Assembly (NCBI GenBank): GCA_021799615.1
Contig: JAJZAC010000006.1
Location: forward strand, 1 to 51,944
Length of the DNA stretch: 51,944 nucleotides
Direction of reading: 5' to 3'
From: Actinomycetes bacterium
GTDB taxonomy: Bacteria; Actinomycetota; Acidimicrobiia; Acidimicrobiales; RAAP-2
Below, piece by piece: positions 38,842 through 46,746 of the stretch. The notes under the pieces were generated by a model, which searched no databases, was not told where the DNA came from, and saw nothing but the letters and a program-made list of their open reading frames with translations. Position 1 is the first letter of the stretch, and each line of letters starts with the position of its first letter. A program made the translations under genes and the position numbers.

Positions 38842-39996
38842 TCAGGCGCGGGCCAGGGCATCCCGGTAACACTCCCGGTACCGTCCGGCGATCACCTGCC
38901 AGGCGAAGTCCTCGACCCGCGCCCGCCCGGCGGCGGCCAGCCGGGCCCGACGGGCGGGGTCGGCGAGGAGCCCGGCCAGGAGCTCGGCGAACCGCGACGG
39001 GTCGGTCGGGTCGACGAGGACACCGTCCACCCCGTCGGTGACGAACTCCGGCGGGCCGCCCCGTCCGGTGGCCAGCACCGCGACCCCCGCCCGCCACGCC
39101 TCGAGGACCACGATGCCGAACGGTTCCAGACGGCTCGGCATGACGAACAGCTCGGCGCCGGCCATGGCCGCGGCCACGTCGTCGCGGTCGAGCCGCCCGG
39201 GGAAGTGCACCCGGTCGGCGATCCCGAGGCTGGTGGCCAGGGCACCCAGGCGCTCCCGCTCGGCACCGTCGCCGGCGACCACCAGGTCCGCCGTGCGGGC
39301 GGCGGGCGAGACGGCGGCGTACGCCGCCAGCAGCAGGTCGAACCCCTTCTTCTCCACCACCCGGCCCACGGCCAGGACATAGGGGGCGGCCGGGGCCCGG
39401 CGCCACCGCCCGGCCGGCGGTGCGGCCAGGTCGACACCGTTGAAGACGACGCGGCCCCGACCCGCCGCCAGCCCGAAACGGTCCTCGGCGTCGGCCAGCG
39501 TGAACGCCGAACAGGCCGTGACGACGGCCGCGTGCCGGAGGGCGGACCGCAGCGAGGCACGCAGGACGGTGGAGCGCTCGAAGATGTCGGCGTCGTCCAT
39601 CACCGTCTCGCCCTGCAGCGTGACCACCACCGGCAGGCGCCGCCAGGCGCCGAGGGCGGCGGCATAGGCGCCGTTGGGCCCGAAGCACTGGACGTGGAGC
39701 ACCTGGGGGCGGAACTCGTCGACAGCCCGCCCCAGGGCGCGCAGGGCGCGCAGGGCACCGGGACCGGACCGGGTCAGCGGTCCGGGCCGGGCCGCCGGCA
39801 GCGGCAGGGGGAAGCGCCGCACGGTGATCCCGTCGAGCACCTGACGGCTGGGCGGGTCCCGGTCGTCGGAGGTGCCCGTCCACACCTCCACCTCGTCACC
39901 GGCCTCGCGCAGGGTACGGGCCAGGTGGCGGGTGAGCTCCTCGACCCCGCCGAGGGCGGGGAGGTACGAGCTGGGCACGAGGGCGATCCTCGTCAC
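38842..39996 (-). CDS. GT4-type glycosyltransferase
   Basis: The 384-residue GT-B protein starts with ALVPSSYLPALGGVEELTRHL and has the GT4 donor domain: YVLAVGRVVEKKGFDLLLAAY, LVVAGDGAERERLGALA and MPSRLEPFGIVVLEAWRAG (the E-x7-E pattern). The operon that continues through the AcpS, carrier, flavoprotein, ligase, DUF1839 and GH2-like genes begins here. It may glycosylate the same final product or a lipid-linked oligosaccharide. A minus-strand TACGTT about 45 bases upstream could be its -10. Confidence 0.87.
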   Translation of the reverse strand: MTRIALVPSSYLPALGGVEELTRHLARTLREAGDEVEVWTGTSDDRDPPSRQVLDGITVRRFPLPLPAARPGPLTRSGPGALRALRALGRAVDEFRPQVLHVQCFGPNGAYAAALGAWRRLPVVVTLQGETVMDDADIFERSTVLRASLRSALRHAAVVTACSAFTLADAEDRFGLAAGRGRVVFNGVDLAAPPAGRWRRAPAAPYVLAVGRVVEKKGFDLLLAAYAAVSPAARTADLVVAGDGAERERLGALATSLGIADRVHFPGRLDRDDVAAAMAGAELFVMPSRLEPFGIVVLEAWRAGVAVLATGRGGPPEFVTDGVDGVLVDPTDPSRFAELLAGLLADPARRARLAAAGRARVEDFAWQVIAGRYRECYRDALARA

Positions 39997-40069
39997 GCCG
40001 GCACCGCCGGGCCGTCACTGCTCCCTGCGTCGGGCACGCCGGGAACGTACCAGGCGGCAGCGGACCAGG

Positions 40070-41146
40070 TCAGCCGATGGTCGGGTTCAGCCAGGGCTCC
40101 ACCGCTGCCAGGGTGGCTCCCGTCGGCATGGGGGCGACGTTGCTCCACTGCCCGACGCCGGGGGACCAGTAGGCGGAGAAGGCCGCCGCGTACCAGCCGG
40201 ACAGGAAGTTCTGCTCGGCACAGTCGCAGTTGGGTGCCCAGCTCGCGGGGTGGATGCCGAGGATGTTCTCGATCTGGGCGTGGCCGCCCTGGGGATCGAC
40301 GGCGGCGGCGTCGACCTCGTGACCGATCTCGAAGGCGACGATGCCGGCCAGCTGCTGGACCGTCTCACCCGGGAACACGTAGAGGGTCGAGGTGCCGCCG
40401 GCCTGTCCCCAGGTGAAGGTGGTGTTGCCGTAGAAGCCGGGAGACGGGGCGTCGGCGATGGGCAGGAACTGGATGGAGTAGCCGGGGATCCGCTGCCACG
40501 GGTACCGCACCAGGGTGAGCGCGTCGGCACCGAGCTGCTGGGGGGTCGCCGTGGCCGGCGGCGCGGCTGCCGGAGCCGCCGGCGGCGGGGCCGCGGTCGG
40601 CGGAGCGGTGCTGGCCGGGGCCGTGGTCGGCGGGACGGTCGTGGGCGGTGCCGCGGTGGGCGGGGCCGTGGTGGGCGGAGCCGTGGGCGGCGGCACGGTG
40701 GTGGGCGGAGCCGTGGGCGGCGGCACGGTGGTGGGCGGAGCCGTGGGCGGCGGCACGGTGGTGGGCGGGACGGTGGTGGGCGGAACCGGGTGCGAGGTGG
40801 AGGCCTCCCTGGCCCGCATCGGTGCCGCCACCGCAGCCACGGAGCGGGGACCCGGGGTGCCGTTGCCGCTGCTCCCGCCGAAGCCGGCGGCGCCGGCGAC
40901 GCCAGCTGCGGCCAGCACCGACAACGCCACCGCTGCCTGCAGGGAACGGGCGCTCAGCGAGCGGCCATACAGCGCCCGCCGCACCGCGTTGGCCACTCCC
41001 GGGCGGCGTCGGTCGGGACCCCGGTAGCCGGGGACGGCCACGGTGGCCGCATAGGTGGCGTCGTCGGACGGCGACGCCGGTACGGCGACGTCGTCGGCCT
41101 CGAGTCCATCGGCAAGGGGGGCAGGATCTTGCATCTCGGTCTCCAT
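40070..41146 (-). CDS. Membrane-anchored Pro/Thr-linker protein with unknown C-terminal domain
   Basis: The 358-residue protein has a cytoplasmic N-terminal part of about 65 residues (RGPDRRRPGVANAVRR), a hydrophobic helix (LQAAVALSVLAAAGVAGAAG), a long Pro/Thr/Ala linker built from tandem repeats of PPTTVPPPTA, and a C-terminal domain of about 150 residues. That domain has FEIGHEVDAAAVDPQGGHAQ, which has His/Glu/Asp arranged as in metal sites but no HExxH, and NCDCAEQNFLSGWYAAAF. I do not recognise it. It is probably exposed outside the cell and could be an enzyme; a metallopeptidase-like role is unproven. Confidence 0.7.
   Translation of the reverse strand: METEMQDPAPLADGLEADDVAVPASPSDDATYAATVAVPGYRGPDRRRPGVANAVRRALYGRSLSARSLQAAVALSVLAAAGVAGAAGFGGSSGNGTPGPRSVAAVAAPMRAREASTSHPVPPTTVPPTTVPPPTAPPTTVPPPTAPPTTVPPPTAPPTTAPPTAAPPTTVPPTTAPASTAPPTAAPPPAAPAAAPPATATPQQLGADALTLVRYPWQRIPGYSIQFLPIADAPSPGFYGNTTFTWGQAGGTSTLYVFPGETVQQLAGIVAFEIGHEVDAAAVDPQGGHAQIENILGIHPASWAPNCDCAEQNFLSGWYAAAFSAYWSPGVGQWSNVAPMPTGATLAAVEPWLNPTIG
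40671..40760 (-). repeat. Three exact 30-bp tandem repeats in the Pro/Thr linker
   Basis: Units 40671-40700, 40701-40730 and 40731-40760 are identical (plus strand begins GTGGGCGGAGCCGTGGGCGG). Degenerate copies lie on both sides from about 40610 to 40790. Each unit is in frame and adds ten residues, so copy-number change would alter linker length without a frameshift. Confidence 0.85.
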
Positions 41147-41236
41147 GACGCCCGGGATGGGCGCTCACCGTCCCATCGGCGCGACCGGGACCCACCTGTA
41201 GCGCGACCACCACGGAGAGTGATGATTCATCGGCGC

Positions 41237-41242
41237 TACGCT
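41237..41242 (+). promoter_or_regulatory. -10 element TACGCT for GT4 gene
   Basis: TACGCT lies 25 bases before ATG 41268, giving a short leader of about 18 bases. Confidence 0.35.
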
Positions 41243-41267
41243 GCCGGCAGCCGCAACGACCGGACCC

Positions 41268-42326
41268 ATGCCCCCTGCCGACTCCCCTCCCCGCCTCGTG
41301 CTCGCCTCGCTGGCGACCAGCGTCGCCATGGGGCAGCAGGCCTACGAGCGCAATCTGGCCGCGGCCCTCGGCCGGGTCGCCGGTGACGCCTGGCAGGTCC
41401 GGGAGTGCCCGGTCCATTCCCTTCGCTCCCGTGCCACCACAGGACGACGGCTCCCGCTGCGGGCGGTGGCCGGGCTGCCCGCACCCGCCGCCCGGTGGGC
41501 TGCCCGGCTCACCTACGGGCCTGCGGCGGTGGTGCACCGGCTCGACCTCCGCTTGCCACCGGCTGGTGCGCCCGAGGTCCTCACCGTGCACGACCTGGCC
41601 CCGCTGCACTTCGCCGACGAGGGCGCGCTCCCCCCGGGCTGGCGCCAGTCCGTGCGGCGCGCCGCCGTCGTGGTCGCCCCCTCGGTCTTCGCGGCAGCGG
41701 AGATCGAAGCGGCGACCGGGGTGCGGCCCGTCGTCGTCCACCATGGCGCCGACCGGGACCTGGCGGAGGCCGAACCGCTCGGCCGCGTCGAACTGGCCGC
41801 GCTCGGTATCCGGCATCCCTACGTCCTCCACGCCGGCGGATCGACGGCCCGGAAGAACCTGGCTGGCCTGGCCGAGGCGTGGAGGGCTGTCCACCGGTCC
41901 CGGCCCGACTGCATGCTCGTCCTGTGCGGGCCGGCCGACGCCCGCCGGGACGCGCTGTTCGCCGGTGTCGGCGGCACGGTGCGCCCGGGCCATCTGCCCC
42001 GGTCCACCCTGGCCGGCCTCCGCCGCGGCGCGGCCCTGGTCGTCGTACCGTCCACCTACGAGGGGTTCGGGCTGCCGGCGCTCGAGGCCATGACGGCCGG
42101 GGTACCGGTCGTGGCTGCCGCCCGTGGCGCCCTCCCGGAGATCGTCGGCGACGCCGGACTGCTGGTCGAGCCGACGGGACCGGCGTTGGCCGACGGGATC
42201 CTGGCCGCCCTGAGCGATCCGGCGGTGGGTGCGCGGGCGGCCCGCAACCGCGATCGGGCCCGGAGCCGGACGTGGGACGACGTCGCCACCGACCATCTGG
42301 CGCTGTACCGCCGCGCCCTGGCGTGA
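41268..42326 (+). CDS. GT4-type glycosyltransferase
   Basis: The 352-residue protein has a compact N-terminal GT-B domain (VLTVHDLAPLHFADEGALPP, VVVAPSVFAAAEI, VVVHHGAD). Its donor domain carries YVLHAGGSTARKNLAGLAEAW and VPSTYEGFGLPALEAMTAGVP with the E-x7-E pattern. It resembles mannosyl- or rhamnosyltransferases of O-antigen clusters. It precedes the Wzt/Wzm exporter on the same strand, so it probably extends the glycan that they export. Confidence 0.88.
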   Translation: MPPADSPPRLVLASLATSVAMGQQAYERNLAAALGRVAGDAWQVRECPVHSLRSRATTGRRLPLRAVAGLPAPAARWAARLTYGPAAVVHRLDLRLPPAGAPEVLTVHDLAPLHFADEGALPPGWRQSVRRAAVVVAPSVFAAAEIEAATGVRPVVVHHGADRDLAEAEPLGRVELAALGIRHPYVLHAGGSTARKNLAGLAEAWRAVHRSRPDCMLVLCGPADARRDALFAGVGGTVRPGHLPRSTLAGLRRGAALVVVPSTYEGFGLPALEAMTAGVPVVAAARGALPEIVGDAGLLVEPTGPALADGILAALSDPAVGARAARNRDRARSRTWDDVATDHLALYRRALA

Positions 42327-42364
42327 ACCTGCCCTCCCATCATCGGGGGCCCCGGCCGCCCGGG

Positions 42365-42370
42365 TAGCAT
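42365..42370 (+). promoter_or_regulatory. -10 element TAGCAT overlapping first ATG of wzt
   Basis: TAGCAT includes the first bases of the ATG at 42369. If it is the -10, transcription starts near 42378 and translation begins at a later codon such as ATG 42438. Confidence 0.4.
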
Positions 42371-43652
42371 GACGGCGGCCGGGAAGCCGAACGGTGGCGA
42401 CCAGCCGCAGATCCTGGAGCCCCCGCCGAGAGCCCCGATGCAACCGTCCCCCGCCGTCACCGTCACAGGTCTTTCCAAGTCGTACCGGATCGCCCACCAT
42501 GCCGACGCGCCGGTCACCGCCACCGAGGCGCTCCTGGCCCGCGTGCGCCACCCGTTCACCCGCATGGAGCGCGAGACGTTCGACGCCCTCCGGGACGTGT
42601 CTTTCGAGATCCCCTGGGGTTCGGTCGTCGGCCTCATCGGTCGCAACGGCGCCGGCAAGTCCACACTGCTCAAGATCCTCACCCGCGTCACCGCCCCCAC
42701 CTCCGGCCGGATCGTCATGGGTGGCCGGGTGGGCAGCCTCCTCGAGATCGGGACCGGCTTCCATCCGGAGCTCACCGGCAGAGAGAACGTCTACCTGAAC
42801 GGCACCCTCCTCGGCATGCGACGGTCCGAGATCCGCTCGCGTTTCGACGACATCGTGACCTTCGCCGGCGTCGAGCGGTTCCTCGACACCCAGGTGAAGC
42901 GGTACAGCACCGGGATGTACGTGCGCCTCGCCTTCGCCGTGGCCGCCCATCTCGAGTCCGAGGTCATGGCCGTCGACGAGGTGCTGGCCGTGGGCGACGC
43001 CGACTTCCAGGCCAAGTGCCTGGAGAAGTTGCGCGAGGTCGCCCGGGGCGGGCGGACGGTCCTCCTGGTCAGCCACCAGGCGCAGACCATCGTCGACCTG
43101 TGCGACTCGGCCCTCTACCTCGAGCGGGGCAGCCTCCGCTACCAGGGGGCGGTCGACGGTGCCCTGGAGGAGTACCGGAACAGCTACCGCCGCATCCGCG
43201 ACGCGGGCCTCGACGCCTCGACCAGGCCCGGCAGCGGCGAGGTGCGCTTCACGTCGGTGCGGGCCGAACGCGACCTCTACGCGGCATCCGACGAGAAGGT
43301 GGTCCACCTCGAGGTGTCGGCCAATCCCGAACTGGCCGGCCGGTACTGGCTGGTGGCCCACGTACTCGACGACCTGGGCACCATCGTGGCCCAGTGCGAT
43401 TCGCGGGTGCTCGGGTTCTGGCTGGAACCCGACCGGCCGGCGACGTGCGAGCTCCGGTTGCGCACGCCGTGGCTGAAGCCGGGCAGCTACACCGTGGACG
43501 CCTTCGCCGTGCGGGCCAGCGACCGCATCGACGTCTGGCAGGCCGCCACGCACTTCGACGTCCTCCCCGACCCCCCGTACCCGGTGGCCACCTCCTCGGA
43601 GGCCACCGACCGCGGCGTGGTGTTCGCCGACTTCACCTACGAACGATGCTGA
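42369..43652 (+). CDS. wzt: Polysaccharide ABC exporter, ATP-binding subunit (Wzt)
   Basis: The protein has Walker A VGLIGRNGAGKSTLLKIL, a signature region VKRYSTGMYVRLAFAVA, Walker B VMAVDEVLAVGD and the switch LLVSHQAQTI. A C-terminal beta-sandwich of about 150 residues (from about residue 280 to the end) is the glycan-recognising domain of Wzt proteins that select terminated chains. It powers export of undecaprenyl-linked polysaccharide through Wzm. The frame opens at ATG 42369 (427 aa), but the -10 TAGCAT overlaps it; ATG 42438 (404 aa) may be the real start, which still keeps the whole ATPase. Confidence 0.9.
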   Translation: MTAAGKPNGGDQPQILEPPPRAPMQPSPAVTVTGLSKSYRIAHHADAPVTATEALLARVRHPFTRMERETFDALRDVSFEIPWGSVVGLIGRNGAGKSTLLKILTRVTAPTSGRIVMGGRVGSLLEIGTGFHPELTGRENVYLNGTLLGMRRSEIRSRFDDIVTFAGVERFLDTQVKRYSTGMYVRLAFAVAAHLESEVMAVDEVLAVGDADFQAKCLEKLREVARGGRTVLLVSHQAQTIVDLCDSALYLERGSLRYQGAVDGALEEYRNSYRRIRDAGLDASTRPGSGEVRFTSVRAERDLYAASDEKVVHLEVSANPELAGRYWLVAHVLDDLGTIVAQCDSRVLGFWLEPDRPATCELRLRTPWLKPGSYTVDAFAVRASDRIDVWQAATHFDVLPDPPYPVATSSEATDRGVVFADFTYERC

Positions 43653-44521
43653 CGCCCCCCGCCGAGTCGTCCGGCACCCAGCACCCCGGACCGCCCGATG
43701 GCGCCCGCCCGGTGGTGATCGTCCCCCCGGGGCGCTGGTCCCTGCCCCGCTTCGGCCAGTTGTGGGAGAGCCGGGAGGTCTTCCTCCGCTTCGGCGCCCG
43801 GGACCTCACCCTCCGCTACCGGCAGACGGCACTCGGGATCATCTGGGTCGTCCTCCAACCGCTCCTGACCGCCGGTGTCTTCACCCTCGTCTTCGGTTCG
43901 GTGGCCAAGCTGCCCCACGGCACGGTCCCCTACTTCCTCCTCAGCTACGCCGGCATGCTGGCCTGGAACGTCTTCTCCGGCATCGTCTCGCGAGGGACGG
44001 GCTCCCTCGTGACCAACGCCAGCCTCGTGTCCAAGGTCTACTTCCCCCGCGTGCTCGTCCCCCTGTCCACCGCCTACGCCGTCGTCGTCGACTTCGCCAT
44101 CGCCCTGGTGCTCATGGCGGTGCTGCTCGCCGGCTACGGCGTGAACCCCGGGTGGGCGGTACTGGCCCTTCCCGTGTGGGTCGTGCTCCTCGTCCTGCTG
44201 GCGTCGGGCGTCACGGTGATCACCGCCGGGCTCACCGTGCGCTACCGCGACATGCAGTACATCGTCCCGTTCGTGCTCCAGCTCCTCCTCTACGCCAGTC
44301 CCATCGCCTACTCGCCGGCGGCGGTGCCGGCCCGGTACCACCTCCTCTTCGACCTCAACCCACTGGCGTGGATCCTCCAGGAGTTCCGGTGGTCGCTCAT
44401 CCGCCAACCGCTGCCCCCGGCGTGGCAGCTGGCCGCATCGGCTGCGGTCTCGGTCGGCGTGTTCGTCGGCGGCATGTTCGTCTTCGAGCGCATGGAGCGC
44501 GGCTTCGCCGACGTGATCTGA
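43646..44521 (+). CDS. wzm: Polysaccharide ABC exporter, permease (Wzm)
   Basis: The 291-residue ABC-2 permease has a cytoplasmic start with FLRFGARDLTLRYRQTALGIIWVVLQPLLTA-type entry helix, six membrane segments and RDMQYIVPFVLQLLLYASPIAY, typical of O-antigen/teichoic acid exporters. It pairs with Wzt, whose stop it overlaps by 7 bases. ATG 43646 is the start. The complex flips lipid-linked polymer to the outer face. Confidence 0.9.
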   Translation: MLTPPAESSGTQHPGPPDGARPVVIVPPGRWSLPRFGQLWESREVFLRFGARDLTLRYRQTALGIIWVVLQPLLTAGVFTLVFGSVAKLPHGTVPYFLLSYAGMLAWNVFSGIVSRGTGSLVTNASLVSKVYFPRVLVPLSTAYAVVVDFAIALVLMAVLLAGYGVNPGWAVLALPVWVVLLVLLASGVTVITAGLTVRYRDMQYIVPFVLQLLLYASPIAYSPAAVPARYHLLFDLNPLAWILQEFRWSLIRQPLPPAWQLAASAAVSVGVFVGGMFVFERMERGFADVI

Positions 44522-44538
44522 GCGGTCCCGACCCCGGC

Positions 44539-44558
44539 CGCCGGTGCACGGGCCGGCG
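44539..44558. terminator. Hairpin between convergent wzm and GT2-ATP-grasp genes
   Basis: CGCCGG (44539-44544) and CCGGCG (44553-44558) form a 6-bp stem with an 8-base loop in the 48-base convergent gap. Position suggests a bidirectional terminator. Confidence 0.3.
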
Positions 44559-44569
44559 ACGGAACGGCG

Positions 44570-46726
44570 TCAGCGCCCCGCTGCCCGCCGGTCCCGGCGC
44601 CCCAGTGCCCGCCGGTCGAGGGCGGTGCGCAGGCGGACGGACGCCTCGTAGGCCAGGCACCCCGTGCCGAGGACGCGCCAGTACGGGAACCACCAGCGGG
44701 CGACCCGGACGGGTGCACTCCACCGGGGCCCGTCGGACACCACGTCGTCCCACGCCCCCGGCAGCGCGTCGGCACGGGCGCCGAGCGCGGGGACCACGGG
44801 ATCGGGCAGGGGGTCACCGGCCACCCAGGCCGCGTACACGTCGGCCACGTTCCCGCCCGCCATCGCCGACACCGACACCGACCCCCACACCCGCGGGTTC
44901 ACGTCGTGGACCCAGTACCGGTCGTCGGCGTCGCGCAGGATGCCCGCGTTGAACAGGCCCTCGAGCCCGGTGGCCTCCACCACCCCCTGGGCGATGCGGT
45001 CGAACACCGGACCCTGCAGGTACGCCAACCGCCGGGCTGGGCCGAGCGACCGCACGGCCTCGACGATGCGGTAGCCGACGTGCCAGCACAGGCGCGATCC
45101 GTCCGACATTCCGGCGACCTGGAAGGACTCCCCCTCGACGAAGCGCTCCACGTACCACTCCTCGGGGCGTTCCAGCGCGCCCACCACGGCACGCAGCTCG
45201 TCCAGGCCGTCCACCATCACCACCGACTCACCGCCGGCACCGACCCGAGCCTTCACCACCAGGCGCGGACCGAGCTCGCCCACCACCCGCGCCAGGTCGG
45301 TGTCCGGCAACGCCACCGCTGACGGGACGTCCAGGCCGGCGGCGGTGAGGGCCCTCGACACCTCGAGCTTGTCCATCAGCTCCCGTCGCCGGAGGAAGCG
45401 CCGGCGGCAGGCGGGCGTGACCGCGGCCAGCAATGCCGGTCCCACCCCGCCGACCAGTGGCTCGGCCACGTGGAGGTCGACCACGCGCTCCCCGGCCAGG
45501 ACGCCGGCGGCGCTCTCGATCTCGTCGAGCGAACCCACCTCGACGGTGGCGTCCCAGCACCAGCGGGTGCCGATCCGGCTGGGAGGTCGGGTGGTGACAC
45601 GGACCGCCCGGACCCCTCGCCGGCGCAGGAGGACGGCGAGGTGGACGAAGGACGTCCAGGCGAACTCGTCGACGAAGACGACGGTAGGCGGCCGGGTGGG
45701 CGGCTCCGCCGCCGGCACCACCGGTGGCCGCACCGGGCCCGGATGCCCCCGCCGGGCGGCGACCGCCCGTTCGGCGACGGCCGCCGCTCCCCCGGCTGCC
45801 AGCCCGGCGGCCGCTGCCCCCGCTCTCGACAGCCGGCCGGCCACGGCCCGGACCCGTCGGCGCCCGCGTGGCGGCGGATCGGGGCGCTCCCCGGCCAGCA
45901 GCCGGGCCACCTCACCAACGCCCACCCGCAGATAGCGCCGGAGCACCGGCGACACGAGACCGAAGTTGCGGGCCAGCAGGACGACGTGGTTCCGCTGTGC
46001 GAAGTACGCGTAGCGCGTGTCGAACCGGCGGCCCCGGGCGTAGGGACCGGCCACGTGGACCACCGCCGCCGAGGGGGTGAAGACGAGGCGCCAACCGGCG
46101 GCGCGCACCCGGAGGGCGATGTCCGTCTCCTCCCGCAGGCACGTGCCGGGGAAGCCGTCACGGATCCCACCCAGCCCGACGAGCACGTCGCGCCGAAAGG
46201 ACATGTTGGCCCCCAGCAGGTGGTCGACCTCGACCGGGCCGGGCGGTCGGGCGGCGAAGAACCCGGTGAGGGTGCCGTCGCGCCGGAGCCGCCCGATACG
46301 GTCCGTCCCCTCGTCCTCCTCGCCGGGATTGCCGTTGGCGGCGCGCCCGCCGACACCGCCGACGCCGGGACCGTAGGCGGCCAGGAGCTCCGCCAGCCAG
46401 GTGGGCTCGGCATAGGCGTCGTCGTCGAGGAAGGCCACCACGTCGCCGGTGGCGTGTTCCAGGCCGAGGTTGCGGGCCGTCGCCGTCGTCCCCGGGCCCC
46501 GCCGGTTGCGCAGGTAGACCACGCCAGGGAACTCGGCGGTCACGACGGCCTCGGTGTCGTCGTCGACCGAGGAGTCGACCACGATGGTCTCCACCGGCGC
46601 CACCGTCTGGGCGGCGACGTGGGTGAGGCAGGTACGCACGTGGTCCGGGCGCCGGTAGGTGACGATCACGACGGATGCCAACACCGGCGGCGCCGGGTCC
46701 GCTGGCGCCGCCCTCACGTCCTCCAT
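44570..46726 (-). CDS. GT2 glycosyltransferase fused to ATP-grasp ligase
   Basis: The 718-residue protein has an N-terminal GT-A fold of the GT2 type: ASVVIVTYRRPDHVRTCLTH, the metal-binding VVAFLDDDAYAEPTW, and GTCLREETDIALRVRAAGW. A basic, Ala-rich linker (about residues 300-370) leads to an ATP-grasp domain with LGPRLVVKARVGAGGESVVM, EWYVERFVEGESFQVAG and the metal site VHDVNPRVWGS. ATP-grasp enzymes join a carboxylate to an amine, thiol or other nucleophile via an acyl phosphate. Fusion with a glycosyltransferase suggests a sugar is transferred and then modified through its carboxylate, or an amino acid added. It lies 20 bases after the hydrolase gene. Confidence 0.8.
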   Translation of the reverse strand: MEDVRAAPADPAPPVLASVVIVTYRRPDHVRTCLTHVAAQTVAPVETIVVDSSVDDDTEAVVTAEFPGVVYLRNRRGPGTTATARNLGLEHATGDVVAFLDDDAYAEPTWLAELLAAYGPGVGGVGGRAANGNPGEEDEGTDRIGRLRRDGTLTGFFAARPPGPVEVDHLLGANMSFRRDVLVGLGGIRDGFPGTCLREETDIALRVRAAGWRLVFTPSAAVVHVAGPYARGRRFDTRYAYFAQRNHVVLLARNFGLVSPVLRRYLRVGVGEVARLLAGERPDPPPRGRRRVRAVAGRLSRAGAAAAGLAAGGAAAVAERAVAARRGHPGPVRPPVVPAAEPPTRPPTVVFVDEFAWTSFVHLAVLLRRRGVRAVRVTTRPPSRIGTRWCWDATVEVGSLDEIESAAGVLAGERVVDLHVAEPLVGGVGPALLAAVTPACRRRFLRRRELMDKLEVSRALTAAGLDVPSAVALPDTDLARVVGELGPRLVVKARVGAGGESVVMVDGLDELRAVVGALERPEEWYVERFVEGESFQVAGMSDGSRLCWHVGYRIVEAVRSLGPARRLAYLQGPVFDRIAQGVVEATGLEGLFNAGILRDADDRYWVHDVNPRVWGSVSVSAMAGGNVADVYAAWVAGDPLPDPVVPALGARADALPGAWDDVVSDGPRWSAPVRVARWWFPYWRVLGTGCLAYEASVRLRTALDRRALGRRDRRAAGR

Positions 46727-46746
46727 GACCGTCCGTCCACGGCGCG

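Noticed and set aside
40610-40790. CRISPR-like array of 30-bp repeats
   Set aside because: The repeats are directly adjacent without spacers and in frame in a Pro/Thr linker; no cas genes are present.
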